A stretch of DNA of 64,000 nt from the NCBI GenBank assembly GCA_963576735.1, contig OY755198.1, forward strand, positions 5,394,001-5,458,000, read 5' to 3'. The notes beneath the pieces are model-generated. The model was not told the origin of the DNA and did no database searches. It saw only the letters and a program-made list of their open reading frames with translations. A program made the position numbers and the translations under genes. The number at the start of each line of letters is the position of its first letter. Position 1 is the first letter of the stretch. The DNA is from Bedellia somnulentella. Taxonomy: Eukaryota > Arthropoda > Insecta > Lepidoptera > Bedelliidae. Shown here piece by piece: positions 62,799 to 64,000 of the stretch.

Positions 62799-63590
62799 TG
62801 AACAATAAATCTAGCGTATCAACCAATTAGTGATCCCTATACGTTATTACTAGGGCATAAGGTCTAGTTTCATGTGGTAATTACAAGTGACGTTAAAAGA
62901 GTAAAAGAAGTGAAATTTTGCTAACCCATAAATAAATCGGAATTGTTATTTAAACCGCGTTTATTTTATCTAAGGATACTTTATCCAAGTAACTTGAGTG
63001 TTACACTTGAGTACTACTCGTATGTATTTTTGTATGTACTTCGATTGGGAAATAAAAAAAAGTGATTGGTCTAAGTGTTTTTGAAGACTACTTGGATATA
63101 AGTTAACGCGGTTGAACTGAGTATGTGGGAGATAGTAATTATTAAATAATATAAATAGAATAGCCAGAATTTCCATAATAAAGGATGACTTGTAGGATAA
63201 AAGCATTATAAAATATAGTTCTTATATGCAATTTTGGTTTTGAGTGTATTCTTTCATTTAAATTCAAATTGAAACATTACTGTCCTGAATGAAATAATAT
63301 TTGTCCAATTTTTTTGAACATTTTCAGTACTTCTAATCATTGTTTCATTTTGTTTTCATAAAGAGTTTATTCTTGTTTTTACTGACGGCTATAAAGTTTA
63401 ATTTAATTATGTGTGTGGGGGAACGGTCGCTAATTTATTGACCGACTTCGAAAAACTAGATACTCTTTTCTTTATGTATGTTATGTTATGTATGTTCGTT
63501 ATGTATGTTACGCGATTACTCCATAATTAGGCTATGGATTTCTAAAGACGTTTTTCTGTTGCGCTAGACATGCTGTCAAGGTAATCAAAT
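62799..63590. other. 3' flank of Mgat2
   Basis: Likely 3'UTR first, with AATAAA at 62931 and 63051. No other gene seen. (TATGT)n at 63475-63510 next to A-C-C-G-A-C-T-T-C-G-A-A-A-A looks like a repeat edge. Confidence 0.4.
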
Positions 63591-63591
63591 T

Positions 63592-63862
63592 AAGGGCCAG
63601 CGCTGACTGCCGGCATGGCATGGCAAAGGATTTCGGTACAGATATAGCATTTTTAATCTTATTACCATGAGTATAGAATTCATTTTGACACAACGATGCC
63701 GAGGGAGGCCGCGGTAAGACAGAACGTCGGCATCGTTGTGTCAAAATGAAGTAAAATGAATTCTATACTCATGGTAATAAGATTAAAAATGCTATATCTG
63801 TACCGAAATCCTTTGCCATGCCATGCCATGCCATGCCGGCAGTGAGCGCTGGCCCTTATGGC
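63592..63862. repeat. Foldback MITE, arms about 120 bp
   Basis: 63592-63700 is nearly the inverse of 63735-63862. Ends AAGGGCCAGCGCT; a (CATGC)n slip is in the right arm. The loop around 63710 also has an inner inverse A-C-A-A-C-G-A-T-G-C-C-G. Confidence 0.8.
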
Positions 63863-64000
63863 TAATAAAATATTTCAAAAATAACAAAATGCATACGCAG
63901 ATGACATTGTTTTTGTATGAAAATTTGGTATTCCGTCAACTAAATGTGAAGGCCCATTTTTGTTCGAATATATTTTATTTTAGCTATCATTAATTCCATA

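Overview
The window is nuclear DNA from an insect, most likely a moth or butterfly. It is AT-rich and intron-rich, and packed with SINEs, RTE/CR1-type LINE fragments, Copia, foldback elements and MITEs, including repeat ends that I know from Lepidoptera. No prokaryotic gene organisation, rRNA or CRISPR array is visible. The species call rests on repeat style and on the insect-like Mgat2 protein, not on a search.

One conserved cellular gene runs almost the whole length on the + strand. It is Mgat2, the Golgi N-acetylglucosaminyltransferase II. Ten coding exons run from 3689 to 62798. All splice phases agree and give a 455-residue protein: signal anchor in exon 1, stem in exons 2-3, catalytic domain in exons 4-10, with E-E-D-H-Y in exon 7 and D-D-Y-N-W-D in exon 8. 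The introns are very large (the first is about 28 kb) and consist mainly of transposable elements.

Inside Mgat2 intron 3 (33050-47436), on the opposite strand, lies a second gene that encodes a SAM-domain protein. Its start exon is at 45935, the SAM domain is split over exons near 44.1 kb and 42.2 kb, and likely C-terminal exons lie at 36.1 and 35.6 kb. At least one exon is missing from my model.

Layout. 1-3.6 kb: SINE and LINE pieces and a hAT-like transposase remnant. 3.6-3.8 kb: Mgat2 exon 1. 4.6-19.3 kb: a Copia retrotransposon (minus strand, identical 120-bp LTRs) split by an 8.9-kb foldback composite and by a LINE. 19.3-32 kb: SINEs, a broken CR1-like LINE, a threefold tRNA-like tandem array and MITEs. 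32.1-34.4 kb: Mgat2 exons 2-3 followed by a decaying tandem array of exon-3 copies. 35-46 kb: the nested SAM gene and an interrupted LINE. 47.4-62.8 kb: Mgat2 exons 4-10 between SINEs and an RTE-like LINE. 62.8-64 kb: 3' flank and a foldback MITE.

The most notable observations are: (1) decayed or partial copies of three Mgat2 exons and one SAM-gene exon next to their sources; (2) the nested antisense SAM gene, whose duplicated exon copies have different splice-site sets; (3) a 3'-end hairpin shared by the RTE-like LINE and two SINE families, with a compensatory base-pair swap; (4) the nested transposon stack; (5) a tRNA-like foldback family amplified in tandem.
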